From positions 1-64,000 of the forward strand of contig NZ_JWLJ01000004.1 in assembly GCF_000813985.1 (NCBI RefSeq): a stretch of 64,000 nucleotides of DNA. Direction: 5' to 3'. This document shows, in pieces, positions 47,276-56,451 of the stretch; position 1 is the stretch's first letter, and every line of letters starts with the position of its first letter. Under the pieces are notes generated by a model. The model made no database searches. It was not told the origin of the DNA and saw nothing but the letters and a program-made list of their open reading frames with translations. The stretch comes from Ruegeria sp. ANG-R. GTDB lineage: Bacteria > Pseudomonadota > Alphaproteobacteria > Rhodobacterales > Rhodobacteraceae. The translations under genes and the position numbers were made by a program.

Positions 47276-48055
47276 TTATGTCTGTGCCGGTTTGACCACG
47301 GCGATCGAAATGTTGTCCTGATCCGGGTTTGCCTTGGCGTGCAACGCTTGAAGAAGGGCATCGGCAATGTCGCGGGCCGGGGATTGAATATGCGTACGCA
47401 GCAACGCTTCAATCTCGGCATTGCTGAGATACTGCAGGCCATCACTCCCAAGGATCAGAATGTCCCCCGCGATCAGAGCCAGTGGATATTCTGGGCAATC
47501 CACTTTGGGAATCTCTGCACCCATGATGACTGAAGTCAGCTGGTTGCGATCCGGATGAGCCTGCGCCTCTTCCGCACTCAGCAGACCCTGCGCCATCTGC
47601 GCGTCAATCATCGGGGCCATCGAGTGATCCTCGTTGATTTGCGACAGTGCGCCATCACGAAACAGGTACAGCGGGCTGTCACCTATCGAGATCCAGAACA
47701 CCCGATGATCCAGCATCAGAATGCCCAGCAGGGTAGAGCCCAGATTGACCCTGTTTTCCTGGCTGTGTCTGGCCATCGCAGCGTTGGCCTGCATTGCGGC
47801 CACCGGCAGAGCGTCGAGCAGAGCGCTCTCGGCAAGGTCGGCCCCATCCAACTGGGCATCCATTGCATCGCGCCAGGCTGAGATGACCACTTGCGATGCG
47901 ACATCACCCGCGTCGTGGCCACCCATACCGTCAGCGATGACGACATATCCCGCGTTTGCCGTGTCAGAGACCCGTGCGGCAATCGCGTCTTCCTGCGAGT
48001 CGCGCTGACCCTGGTCCAGAATCAGGGCAATATCATATGCAGGAGTCGCCAGCAT
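47276..48055 (-). CDS. PP2C-family protein serine/threonine phosphatase
   Basis: A metal-dependent phosphatase of 259 residues that would reverse the action of the kinase at 49223. Metal-binding positions are present: RDSQEDA, ADGMGGHDAG (D42), GSDGLQYLS and the final DNISI. It is a compact soluble PP2C similar to PppA/Stp. Its ATG overlaps the stop of the FHA gene by one base. A kinase, an FHA protein and this phosphatase in a row form the classic phospho-threonine module. Confidence 0.93.
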   Translation of the reverse strand: MLATPAYDIALILDQGQRDSQEDAIAARVSDTANAGYVVIADGMGGHDAGDVASQVVISAWRDAMDAQLDGADLAESALLDALPVAAMQANAAMARHSQENRVNLGSTLLGILMLDHRVFWISIGDSPLYLFRDGALSQINEDHSMAPMIDAQMAQGLLSAEEAQAHPDRNQLTSVIMGAEIPKVDCPEYPLALIAGDILILGSDGLQYLSNAEIEALLRTHIQSPARDIADALLQALHAKANPDQDNISIAVVKPAQT

Positions 48056-49023
48056 TAATCGGCATCCCGCCAGTCAAAACCTTCATCGCAGAAGGCCATG
48101 AAACGGATCGAGGTTTCGCTGATGCGGATCAGGTCGCCATTGGTCAGGGCAATGGTGCTGAGCACGGGTTTGCCGTTCAGACGCACGAGGTTGGCCTTGC
48201 CGCCGTGGCCCAGATAGCACTTTCTGTCCTCAGGGTCATAGGCGATAACGGCGTGATTGCTGCGCGATATCCCGGTATCGCCGAAATCCAGCTGAATGGC
48301 CTGATCGTCGTTCCGCCCGATCTGCATCAGCCCTTCGGTCAACGTAACACAGGCGCCCCGGCCCGGACCGGCGGTGACGACCAGCCAGCCAACAGGGAAC
48401 GTCTGTTGCGCAGAATCCGTTTTGGCAGCGGGCTCGGCGGTTTCCATCAGTTCCTGAACGTGCGTATCCGCCCGTTCGAAACCCAGGAAAGTGGTCTTCA
48501 CGCGCGAGCGTCGATCCTCTGCAGGCGCGGGTGCCACAACCGCAGGTTCCGGGAGTTCATCAACGGGCGCTGGCTCTGGTTCTGGCGCAGGCTCTGCAAC
48601 GATTTCCGGCTCGGTCGGCGCTTCGGAAACCTCTTCTGGTTCTGTGGCTGCGATTTCTGCGACCACAGCGGGTATCTCTTCTTCTTCGACTGCGTCCTCA
48701 GCGTTCAGGTGGAGCGTGACAATCTGTTCGTCCTGCTGATCTTCTTCGGCTTCTGGTGCTTCGGACACTTCTTCTTCAACGCTCTGATCGTCGGCGAACT
48801 CCGGCATGGGTTCTTCGGGGATCAGTTCGTCTGCTTCCTCGTAGCTGTCCGAGCTTACGTTGCCGCCCGCAAGCGCGGCGCGCAGCGCGTTGAAATCGGC
48901 GATTGGTTCGGGTTTTTCATTTTCAGCCGTTTCTTCGACAGCCGCGGTTTCTACTGCGTCTTCTTCCTTTGGTTTGCCAGCACCTTCGAGAAGCCGGCTA
49001 AGAGGGCTTTTATATTTGAACAT
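48055..49023 (-). CDS. FHA-domain protein with a long acidic N-terminal region
   Basis: A cytoplasmic protein of 322 residues. Residues about 20-180 are rich in Glu, Ala, Pro and Asp and look disordered. The C-terminal 110 residues form an FHA domain: IGRNDDQAIQLDFGD with the conserved GR, ISRSNHAVIAYD with the S-x-x-H, and RLNGKPV with the late Asn. FHA domains bind phosphothreonine peptides, so it should read the output of the kinase. The first residues (MFKYKSPLSRLLEG) are basic and could touch the membrane. It is 199 bp downstream of the kinase and overlaps the phosphatase gene. Confidence 0.9.
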   Translation of the reverse strand: MFKYKSPLSRLLEGAGKPKEEDAVETAAVEETAENEKPEPIADFNALRAALAGGNVSSDSYEEADELIPEEPMPEFADDQSVEEEVSEAPEAEEDQQDEQIVTLHLNAEDAVEEEEIPAVVAEIAATEPEEVSEAPTEPEIVAEPAPEPEPAPVDELPEPAVVAPAPAEDRRSRVKTTFLGFERADTHVQELMETAEPAAKTDSAQQTFPVGWLVVTAGPGRGACVTLTEGLMQIGRNDDQAIQLDFGDTGISRSNHAVIAYDPEDRKCYLGHGGKANLVRLNGKPVLSTIALTNGDLIRISETSIRFMAFCDEGFDWRDAD

Positions 49024-49222
49024 GGTGTCGACACCTTCTTTGATTTCTGGCGCGGGGCTCCTCCCGCGGGACTGCTACAAACCACTGCGCAAACGGCGTA
49101 GGGCACTAATGAAGACGAAACAGAGGAACTTTTACTTCGCGACGGGCCGGTTCCCGACGGGGTGACGATATTGGCGGCACCCCCAGCGCACATACTGGCG
49201 ATTGTCACATGAACCGGTACGA

Positions 49223-51394
49223 TTACTCCTGCGTTAGCTGCATAACCGCAGTGCTTTCAGCTCCGTTGCGCAGAATACTCAGGCGCGCCTCGGGTTGGTT
49301 TTCTGAAACGAGCTGGGCGAGGATGTCGTCCATGCTCTCGGGTTCGTTGATCGCTGTGCCGGTCTTGACCTCGCGCAGCAGCACATCGCCTTTCCGCAAA
49401 CCGCCTGCGGTTTCTTGCGGGGTGGATGCGACAACGGTCTGCCATCCGGTCGCACCGGCGTGATGCACATTGAATGTGTAGCCGTTTTGCAGGCCAAAGC
49501 TGCGGTATGCGGGCAGGGCCAGCAGTCCATTCTGGGCGCGTGTCTGTCCCTGAGAGCGATAGCGGGCCGCTACACGGATGTATCCATCAGGGTCGACGGT
49601 AAAATCATCCAGCACCTGCGATGCGAGTGTCGCATCCGACCGAATGGGTTCACTGTTCAGGGTAAAGATCGTCGTGCCGCGCTCGACCCAGTCGCCAATC
49701 ACCGACTTGTCCTGATCCGCGTTAATGCCGTTGATCGCAATAACGTTGCCGGTCGAACTGCGACGCTTGGACATTGTGAAGGGGATTTCAACATCCCAAT
49801 GTCCAAAAGCCACCTGGTTTTCGGCCAGATTCACCGGCGTTGCGGGTGCATTGGAGGCGATTTCGCTCGCTTCAGCCGGTTTCGCCGTCTCAGGTTCGGC
49901 CGCCGCAACAGCATCTGGTTGCGGCTCTGGCGTGACGGTTGTCTCCGGCGTCGCTTCTGCCTGCTCGACAGGTTGTTCTTGCGCCGCTTCTGGTTCTGAT
50001 GCCAAAGCAGCTTCGGCCTGTTGCGGCTCTGTTAAAGCTTCGGCGGTCTGCTCGACCGGTTCAGGCGCAGCATCTGCAGGCGCCGGAGTAGTCGGAGCCT
50101 GTGCGATTGCCGGGGTTGCCTCGGGCGTCGACTGATCGCCCGTCATCATGAAGTATCCGCCGCCGGCCAATGCCGCCAACACAACCACGACGCCAGCAAT
50201 CATCTTGCCACCGCCACCCGAGTCGCTTTTCACGACAGTGTCGACTGCGGTCATTGCCTCGTCCTGAGGTGAGAACTTAGCAAGGTTGTCTTCGGATTTT
50301 TCTTCGTTTCCAAGGGCCAGATCAGAATTCCCGGCCAACAGAGCGGTAACAACGGCCTCAGCGTTTTCGCTTTCTGCTTTGATCCGTTCCTTTTCCGCCT
50401 GCTCGTCCTTGCGGTCCATGCCAACGATGACCGAGACCGGGCGATACGCGAAGCTATCGAACATCACGCCGGGGCCACGGAACATGCGCAACCAATCCAG
50501 CGCTGTTTGCAGGCGGTCGGTCGCATGTACTTCCATCGCCTTGTCAATCGCTTCAAGGAACCCGTCCGGATACCCTTTGAAGCGTCCTGCCAGTGGCGTG
50601 TATGGATCGGGTTGGTCGTTGTTGAATGCGTTCAAACGCGTCTGACCGTCGATCGGACGCTCTCCGCTGATCGCATGATAAAGCGTTGCCGCCAGAACAT
50701 ACAGGTCGCTGCTGGGCCCCTGATCTGCACCGCGCACATAGAACTCGTGCGGAGAGTAGCCGTCCTTGATCACCCGCAGTGTCAGCAACGCCGCCGACTT
50801 GTTCGCCGCCTGTTCCCTGGCCGCTCCAAAGTCGATCAGGATGGGCTCGCCATTCTCATCAATCAGGATATTGTCGGGCGAAATGTCACGATGCAGCATC
50901 CCGCTTTGGTGGATGAACGACACAGCCGAAAGCATCTTTTCGGTGACCTGAACAATAAAGTCTGGCCCGCTTTCGTTGTCGGGGTTTTCGACATAATCCA
51001 GCAGATCGCAGCCCCGGATGAGGTCCATCGCGATATAAGCGGTGTTATTGTCTTCGAACACCTGATGCACGTCGACAATGTTCGGGTGAACCAGTCGAGC
51101 GTGGTTGCGCGCTTCCTGAATAAACAGGTCGATAATCGCACGCAGGTCATCTTTGTGATCCGGATTGGCGGCCTCGACCAAATCGCCATTCCGCTGACAA
51201 AGCGCGCCCGGATAGCATTCCTTGATGACGACATCACGATCCAGACTATCGCGTGCAAGATAGGTAATCCCAAACCCGCCATTGCTGAGAAAGCGGATAA
51301 TTTCATACTGACCGCGCAGCAGTTTTGCGCCTGGCCGCAATCCTTCGATCTGAGGTTCGTCGTGCGTTGCACCGACAGCCTGGTTGTGGCTCAT
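49223..51394 (-). CDS. Transmembrane Ser/Thr protein kinase (Hanks type) with periplasmic PDZ-like end
   Basis: A membrane kinase of 723 residues. The N-terminal catalytic domain has the glycine loop LSNGGFGITYLA, K58 (VIKE), E94, HRD at 168-170 with N175, and DFG at 188-190. A Gln/Glu-rich linker leads to one transmembrane helix at about 398-417. Outside the membrane come about 100 residues rich in Pro, Ala and Glu, then a beta-rich domain and a PDZ-like end (GLRKGDVLLREVKTGTAI, LSILRNGAESTAV). The periplasmic part probably receives an envelope signal. Its own promoter is likely in the 339-bp gap upstream. Kinase activity is supported by intact catalytic residues; targets are inferred to include neighbours. 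Confidence 0.93.
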   Translation of the reverse strand: MSHNQAVGATHDEPQIEGLRPGAKLLRGQYEIIRFLSNGGFGITYLARDSLDRDVVIKECYPGALCQRNGDLVEAANPDHKDDLRAIIDLFIQEARNHARLVHPNIVDVHQVFEDNNTAYIAMDLIRGCDLLDYVENPDNESGPDFIVQVTEKMLSAVSFIHQSGMLHRDISPDNILIDENGEPILIDFGAAREQAANKSAALLTLRVIKDGYSPHEFYVRGADQGPSSDLYVLAATLYHAISGERPIDGQTRLNAFNNDQPDPYTPLAGRFKGYPDGFLEAIDKAMEVHATDRLQTALDWLRMFRGPGVMFDSFAYRPVSVIVGMDRKDEQAEKERIKAESENAEAVVTALLAGNSDLALGNEEKSEDNLAKFSPQDEAMTAVDTVVKSDSGGGGKMIAGVVVVLAALAGGGYFMMTGDQSTPEATPAIAQAPTTPAPADAAPEPVEQTAEALTEPQQAEAALASEPEAAQEQPVEQAEATPETTVTPEPQPDAVAAAEPETAKPAEASEIASNAPATPVNLAENQVAFGHWDVEIPFTMSKRRSSTGNVIAINGINADQDKSVIGDWVERGTTIFTLNSEPIRSDATLASQVLDDFTVDPDGYIRVAARYRSQGQTRAQNGLLALPAYRSFGLQNGYTFNVHHAGATGWQTVVASTPQETAGGLRKGDVLLREVKTGTAINEPESMDDILAQLVSENQPEARLSILRNGAESTAVMQLTQE

Positions 51395-51733
51395 TTCTTC
51401 CCGCCCATTCTACTCGTTTTTGCGGTATCGATAACCAGGGCATCAGCCCGCGAACTCACAACCAAACACAACCGCAGGACACTTGAGACGGTTAGACGTT
51501 TCAAATTTGACTTTATTGGGGCCGCCTGATGGCTTCACTATGGATCAACAAAACGGGAATCGCATATATAGATGGTTCGCTTTACCCGAATACCATATAT
51601 TGTAATCTAGGGATCAGCTAATTGGATTCTATATCGCTGAATTTCACGCTTGGTCCACGAAATCGAAACAATAGCGGAGTGATTCCGATCCTTTCGAATC
51701 GCTGCATTGCGGCTCTATTAATGCGGGAAAATC
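51395..51733. promoter_or_regulatory. AT-rich gap, probable internal promoter for the kinase group
   Basis: About 340 bases between the dynamin genes and the kinase, the largest gap inside the cluster. It is much richer in A and T than its surroundings, with repeated CATATAT words near 51563 and 51592. No open frame with a ribosome site is present. A separate promoter for kinase, FHA, phosphatase and LysM genes is inferred. Confidence 0.45.
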
Positions 51734-53023
51734 CTACGTGCCGGTTTTGGTGGGCGCTGATGCAACCGTGCTACCGGCCCATGCCAGGTTATCGCTGAGC
51801 TGTGCGAGGATGCTTATCGCATCCTTCAGCGGCGCATCACCGCTTTCAAATTGCAACAGCAGCAGCAGGTCTGTAGCCTTTTCGAACTCAGCCGGAATCC
51901 AATCCGCTTCGGGATCGATTTCGGCCCCCGATTCCAGCCTTTCGGCAAAATCCTCGACGATTTCCTGACAGCTTTGTAGAAAGGCGGCTGGTTCGATATC
52001 CGAGCTTTCACGCAGGTCGTTGTAAATGCTGGCGATGGCCGCAAGCCAATCCTCAAGGATTGGATTGTCCAGCGGGGGCAGGGCGGTTTCAAGGCTCGCT
52101 TGAACGGCTCTGCCACCGGCTTCGGCGTCGCTCATCGGCGTAGCGCCGGTAAGTTCTTCGAGGTAGGGAAGAAATTCCTCAGCCAGATCCTTTTGTGCGG
52201 CTTCAAGATCGTGCCGACGGTGATCGGATGCGACGCTCAACACCTGTTCTGCCAGATTTTGCCCGCCGCAGGTTTCCCACAGATCAAAGTCGGGTTCGGG
52301 TTCCTGCTCCATGGCTCGGACGGCAACCGGCGTTCCGATAGGCACGACCGCGCGGAACAGATCGCCCTTTTCCTTGTTCAAACGGGCCACGACCCGATCC
52401 AGAGAATCCCGCACCGGGGGCAAATCGGTGTGGGTTACGGCCAACAAACTGTTATCGCGCAGCTTTTGTGGAACCTGCGACCACAGGTGGCGCTCGGTCT
52501 CGCGCCAGGCGTTGGTGCCGTTGGTGCACCAGATCGCGCAATCCACATAGTCCAACAAACCCAAGGTTTGCTTATATGTGTCATCCAGCGCACCGGCACC
52601 GGGCAGATCAAAAAGCGATATCTCTTGCAGGGCAGGGGTGTTCAGCCCGACCGAAATGAAATCCGGATTGTCAGCCGCCGCCTTTTCCAGCGCAATTCCC
52701 GAATACACCTTGGGTTCCTTGTTCCACCAGCCCACCGTGGTCTCAGGAACATCTGCATACGCAACGATGACCAGTGGCAGTTTCAGATGCTGTGGTCCGG
52801 TGGGCAGGATGTCGGCCCCGGCAAGCATGTTGGCAAGACTGGATTTTCCGGCGCCAAACTCCCCGGCAAAACCGATCGAGACTGCGTTCGAAAGCCGCTC
52901 GGCATGGACCAGCGCACGGGCGCGCATGTCATCCAACTCTGCCGAAGAGGGTGCGTTTTCGGTGGCGCTCAGGAAACGCTCCAACTGGCGCACTTCCTTC
53001 TCGGTTCCGGGGAATTCAATCAT
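51734..53023 (-). CDS. Dynamin-like GTPase, small partner of pair B
   Basis: A GTPase of 429 residues with the dynamin-type G1 loop GEFGAGKS at 54-61, G3 DLPG at 139-142 and G4 THTD at 197-200. The segment CTNGTNAWRETERHLW matches CTHSTQAWRETERATW of the small GTPase at 56452, showing that the two are paralogues. The C-terminal part is helical and shorter than in true dynamins, with no evident membrane segment. The start overlaps the stop of the large partner (ATGA, four bases), so the pair is made together. Tandem bacterial dynamins often work as heteromers on membranes; that role is inferred here. Confidence 0.85.
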   Translation of the reverse strand: MIEFPGTEKEVRQLERFLSATENAPSSAELDDMRARALVHAERLSNAVSIGFAGEFGAGKSSLANMLAGADILPTGPQHLKLPLVIVAYADVPETTVGWWNKEPKVYSGIALEKAAADNPDFISVGLNTPALQEISLFDLPGAGALDDTYKQTLGLLDYVDCAIWCTNGTNAWRETERHLWSQVPQKLRDNSLLAVTHTDLPPVRDSLDRVVARLNKEKGDLFRAVVPIGTPVAVRAMEQEPEPDFDLWETCGGQNLAEQVLSVASDHRRHDLEAAQKDLAEEFLPYLEELTGATPMSDAEAGGRAVQASLETALPPLDNPILEDWLAAIASIYNDLRESSDIEPAAFLQSCQEIVEDFAERLESGAEIDPEADWIPAEFEKATDLLLLLQFESGDAPLKDAISILAQLSDNLAWAGSTVASAPTKTGT

Positions 53024-55062
53024 TCTGCGGCCTCTGCCTGTCGAGTGTCCACGGGAGCGGTACCATGGACCGCACCCAGTTCATCGCTGATGCGCTGCGC
53101 CCCGTCAACCGCACGTTGCGCCTCAGCGCGTGCATTGGTGCCATCAGAGCCGGCGCGGTGTTCCAGATGCCCTGCCAGCAGCGCCAGATAGTGATCCAGA
53201 ACGGTTTTCATCCGTTCGATCAGATCGCTTCGTGCAGTATCTACCAGATCGTCACCGATCATCTCAAATTCCTGCACGATCATCTTTTCTGCGCGGTTCA
53301 GAACGCTGCGACGGGAAATCAGCCGCGACAGCCACGTTACGCGCAGTTCAACCGTAATGCCACGTGTCAGCGCACTTGTATCCGGGCGGAACCAGCGCAC
53401 GGCACTGGTATTCATGCGGTTGTCCACTGGCTCCTGCCAGCCGGGCAGGGCGCGCAGAGCGGCGTTGCTTTGCATGTCGATGGCATAAAGCTCGCTGAGC
53501 ATACGTTGGCGCACCACCTGGGTTGCACCCTGAACCAGTTCGCGCATCCGCTCGCGCAGCGGCGTAAAGTTCAACTCAGTATCCCCATCTTTGGCCAGCA
53601 AAGGAGATTGCCCATCGGGGCCACGTACGACAATCGAAACGGCTTCGGACACTGTGTCGTCCATCACACCCCGTAGATTGGCCAGAACATCGTCCATGTC
53701 ATTGGTGATGGCCTCGGATTTCCCGGCAATCAGAGCACGCAATTCTGTAAGCGTCTTGTTGTTTTCTTCCACATCGGCCGTGTCAGGCCCGTTCTGTTCC
53801 TCAATCGCCCGGAGCCGCGCCGTGCTGCGTTCAAGCTCGCCCTGAGCAAAGCTGTTGAGATGCTGCCATGCCATATTGAGCTGTTCCTGACGTGGGCCAT
53901 CTGACAGCGCTTTGGTGACGTGGCGGCGCAGGTCAGGCAAACCCGAAGCGATCATCGCGGCAAAGCGCAATACGCCCTCGCGGCTGATGGGGCCGGGGCC
54001 TTGCTTGATTTCTTCGACGCCATCCAGATATTGCTTCATCTGTTCGGGATGGGCGCGTAGCCACGCCAGAACCTGGTCATGATCGATGCCGGTTTCATCA
54101 CCCGTCAGAGCGTAGTGCGCCCATTGGGCACTGCCCATCAAAACATCAATATCCGAGTTTCCAAGTGCTTGGTTAAGACCGTCCAACACATCGGCACGCA
54201 CTTTAGAGGCATCTTCGGCACCGCCTCCCAGTTCGTCCACGCGGTTGATAAAGACCACGATCTGGCCAAGTTCCAGCGCCTGCATCAGGCGGAACAGCTT
54301 CAGGTCCGCACGCGACAGCGCCTGATGGGCGGACAGCACTACGACAAAGAAGTCAGATTCCTTGAGGTATTGGCGCGAGATTTCTTCGCGGATCAACAGC
54401 GGGTCATTGACGCCCGGTGTGTCGGTTACGGTGATCGGATACGGGAAATGGCCGATGTCGAAATAGACCTCGGCCTTGCGGGTGATGTCGCTGTACAGCC
54501 CCCGGTCCGAACCGGGGTCATACTGATCTTCGTCTGTCGGATCATCCCCCGCACAGACATAACGTGCCAGATCATCCGAAGTCAGTTCGTCCAGATCATG
54601 ATGCTCGCCCAGCAGGTGTTTATAGCTTTCGCCCAAGCGCAGCTTGGCGCGGGTTTTCATGGCTTCGACCTGCTCTTCGATCATTTCGCGCTTATAGCTG
54701 TCCTCCTCATCGGGGAACATATTGCGCAACTCTTCACCTTCGGCGATCAGGGCCTGCCATTGGCGATTGTCAAAGAAGTGAAACTCGGCGCCCGAAGTCC
54801 GGCCGGACGGATGGCCGAAATGCATATCGGTGATCACGGTCGTCCAGGGGTTTACATCCGAGGGTAGATATTCCGCCTGCCCGGTGAAGCCGTTGATCAA
54901 GCGCGATTTCCCAGCCTTGATCTGGCCCACGAAAGCGATCGAAGGCTTGAGGTTCGACAAGTCGTCAACAATGCGCGAGATGAAGTGACGCGTTTCGTCA
55001 TTGCTCATCCCGTTCATGTCTTCTGCGATGCGAATAAGCTCGCGGCGGTTTAATTCACTCAT
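53020..55062 (-). CDS. Dynamin-like GTPase, large partner of pair B
   Basis: A GTPase of 680 residues. G1 is GQIKAGKS at 46-53, the G2 threonine lies in SDVNPWTTVIT, G3 is DTPG at 214-217 and G4 NRVD at 273-276. The rest is mainly helical, as in the stalk of dynamin-like proteins, and a basic stretch WLSRLISRRSVLNRAEKM near 590 may touch lipid. The same PSDVNPWT and YVCxGD segments occur in the large GTPase at 58116, so the two are paralogues. AGGG precedes the ATG. It follows the unidentified gene at 55132 by 69 bp. Confidence 0.88.
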   Translation of the reverse strand: MSELNRRELIRIAEDMNGMSNDETRHFISRIVDDLSNLKPSIAFVGQIKAGKSRLINGFTGQAEYLPSDVNPWTTVITDMHFGHPSGRTSGAEFHFFDNRQWQALIAEGEELRNMFPDEEDSYKREMIEEQVEAMKTRAKLRLGESYKHLLGEHHDLDELTSDDLARYVCAGDDPTDEDQYDPGSDRGLYSDITRKAEVYFDIGHFPYPITVTDTPGVNDPLLIREEISRQYLKESDFFVVVLSAHQALSRADLKLFRLMQALELGQIVVFINRVDELGGGAEDASKVRADVLDGLNQALGNSDIDVLMGSAQWAHYALTGDETGIDHDQVLAWLRAHPEQMKQYLDGVEEIKQGPGPISREGVLRFAAMIASGLPDLRRHVTKALSDGPRQEQLNMAWQHLNSFAQGELERSTARLRAIEEQNGPDTADVEENNKTLTELRALIAGKSEAITNDMDDVLANLRGVMDDTVSEAVSIVVRGPDGQSPLLAKDGDTELNFTPLRERMRELVQGATQVVRQRMLSELYAIDMQSNAALRALPGWQEPVDNRMNTSAVRWFRPDTSALTRGITVELRVTWLSRLISRRSVLNRAEKMIVQEFEMIGDDLVDTARSDLIERMKTVLDHYLALLAGHLEHRAGSDGTNARAEAQRAVDGAQRISDELGAVHGTAPVDTRQAEAAE

Positions 55063-55131
55063 AAGATTTACCCTGGTAACTCGTATTTTGATTTAACTTT
55101 ATAAAGTGGACAATATTTGGCAGGAACGCGG

Positions 55132-56001
55132 TTATTCAGCGGCGCTTTTCAAGGCTTTCCATAGATTAACAACAGCGCCCAGCTTACGGGCGTCATGAAC
55201 GGCGGCGGCGGTTTCCTGACCATCGCGCAGAATGGCGATGCCCGCACCCTGGCCTCCTGCCGGACGCATTACGATCAGCTGTGGCTGCGACAAGGCATCG
55301 GCTCCGTCCGCTTCCCACCCCGCCAGATCCCGGGTGAAACGGGTCAGCAGATCCTTTTCCGGATGTGCCGGCTGATCAGGTGCACAAAGACCATCGAATT
55401 GCGCGTCTTCAACCGTTGCGCCAATCAAAACACGACCCAGCGCAAACCGATTGGCGCCCTCAAAAAATTGTCCGGCAATACCACCCGTTCCTTGCAGAGT
55501 GGCTGCGGGTTGGGGTTGGGGTTCGGGTTCCGGGTCATGGTCCGGAACGATGGACATGCGCGGTTCTTCGGGTAGTTCGATCCGGGCACAAGCCGTTTCA
55601 ACCTCTGAAAAGGTGATCCCCACATCATCGGCCTCAAGCGTCGTATCCGGGCGCAACGAAACCAGTTCCAGCGGGCCGGGTGCCGCTGCGATGTCAGATA
55701 CCAGTTGAGCCAACCGCTCTGTCAGAGTCTCACGCGTTTCAGTTTCGAAGTCTGGTACGGGACCTGAAATGCAGCGGAATACATCCGTTATCCGAGAACT
55801 GTTAACCTCGATCGCCAATGTCGCGCCATCAGCGGCGGTGAATTCCAGCCGCCGCGGCAGAATCGTCCCCCGGATCGCTCCCAGAACCTCGTCCCGACGT
55901 GCACGTGACGTATCGCCAGACAGATATATTGCCGGAGACAGCCGCGCGACTGAGGACCGCCCGATGCCTTCGAGCATATCCAGAATTTCACTATCCATCA
56001 T
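55132..56001 (-). CDS. Protein of unknown function in the dynamin cluster
   Basis: A soluble protein of 289 residues that I do not recognise. It has no signal peptide or membrane segment. Residues 1 to about 150 contain mixed helix and strand (LEFTAADGATLAIEVNSSRI), then a Pro/Glu repeat (PEPEPQPQP) acts as a linker near 165, and the C-terminal third ends in a helix (KLGAVVNLWKALKSAAE). The frame continues upstream over the roadblock gene, but two adjacent ATGs at 56001/55998 with GAGGGGG before them are the likely start. It lies between the roadblock gene and the large GTPase of pair B and is probably an adaptor of the system. Confidence 0.75.
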   Translation of the reverse strand: MMDSEILDMLEGIGRSSVARLSPAIYLSGDTSRARRDEVLGAIRGTILPRRLEFTAADGATLAIEVNSSRITDVFRCISGPVPDFETETRETLTERLAQLVSDIAAAPGPLELVSLRPDTTLEADDVGITFSEVETACARIELPEEPRMSIVPDHDPEPEPQPQPAATLQGTGGIAGQFFEGANRFALGRVLIGATVEDAQFDGLCAPDQPAHPEKDLLTRFTRDLAGWEADGADALSQPQLIVMRPAGGQGAGIAILRDGQETAAAVHDARKLGAVVNLWKALKSAAE

Positions 56002-56024
56002 GCCGTGACCCCCTCTGGTCCCGT

Positions 56025-56426
56025 CTAAACCGCAGCCGCCACCGGTTCGAGGCTGAGATGTGATTTCGTAAGCGCAAGCCCGACATTTGCACTGTCGCGA
56101 CAGATGTAGCACACCACGTGGTCAGGATATTCCCGTGTCCTGAGAAAGATATGCAAACGATCATTCGAGAACACCGCGATTTCCCCAAATCCAGAGTGTT
56201 CTGACTCGTCAATTTCTGCGGCGCGCAACAGCTCTTCGAAGCCTTTCATCCCGCGCCCCTGAAACAGGTTCGCGACCGCAAGCGCAAGGTTTTCCATCGC
56301 GTCGGCACTGCCCTGATCTGATGCATCGACGCCGAGCAACATGCCGGTTTCCATATCGACATACCCGGCTGCGATGCAGTCGGGTATGGTTTCTATTGCC
56401 GAAGCCAAAGCGGATTCTATCGACAT
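56025..56426 (-). CDS. Roadblock/LC7-like small protein
   Basis: A soluble protein of 133 residues. ALASAIETIPDCIAAGYVDMETGMLL is the usual opening of the roadblock/LC7 (MglB-like) fold: a helix, a strand and a short turn with a Gly. A helix with NLALAVANLF, then strands EIAVFSNDRLHIFLR and VVCYICRDSANVGLAL complete the pattern. Such proteins often dimerise and act on small GTPases. Here it is placed between two pairs of dynamin-like GTPases, so a role as their regulator is plausible but inferred. The match is by fold pattern only. Confidence 0.65.
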   Translation of the reverse strand: MSIESALASAIETIPDCIAAGYVDMETGMLLGVDASDQGSADAMENLALAVANLFQGRGMKGFEELLRAAEIDESEHSGFGEIAVFSNDRLHIFLRTREYPDHVVCYICRDSANVGLALTKSHLSLEPVAAAV

Positions 56427-56451
56427 CTAGACGTTCACCTCAGGAATAATC

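Noticed and set aside
48951..49208. Small minus-strand reading frame over the FHA start and the gap behind the kinase
   Set aside because: It overlaps the FHA gene in another frame, is rich in Ser and Lys without pattern, and has no ribosome site.
47276..51394. Type VI secretion regulatory genes
   Set aside because: Kinase, FHA and phosphatase are present, but no Tss, Hcp, VgrG or ClpV gene is in the window; the neighbours are dynamin-like GTPases.
55500..55540. Short tandem repeat of TTGGGG-type units
   Set aside because: It encodes the Pro/Glu/Gln linker of the 289-residue protein and needs no other explanation.
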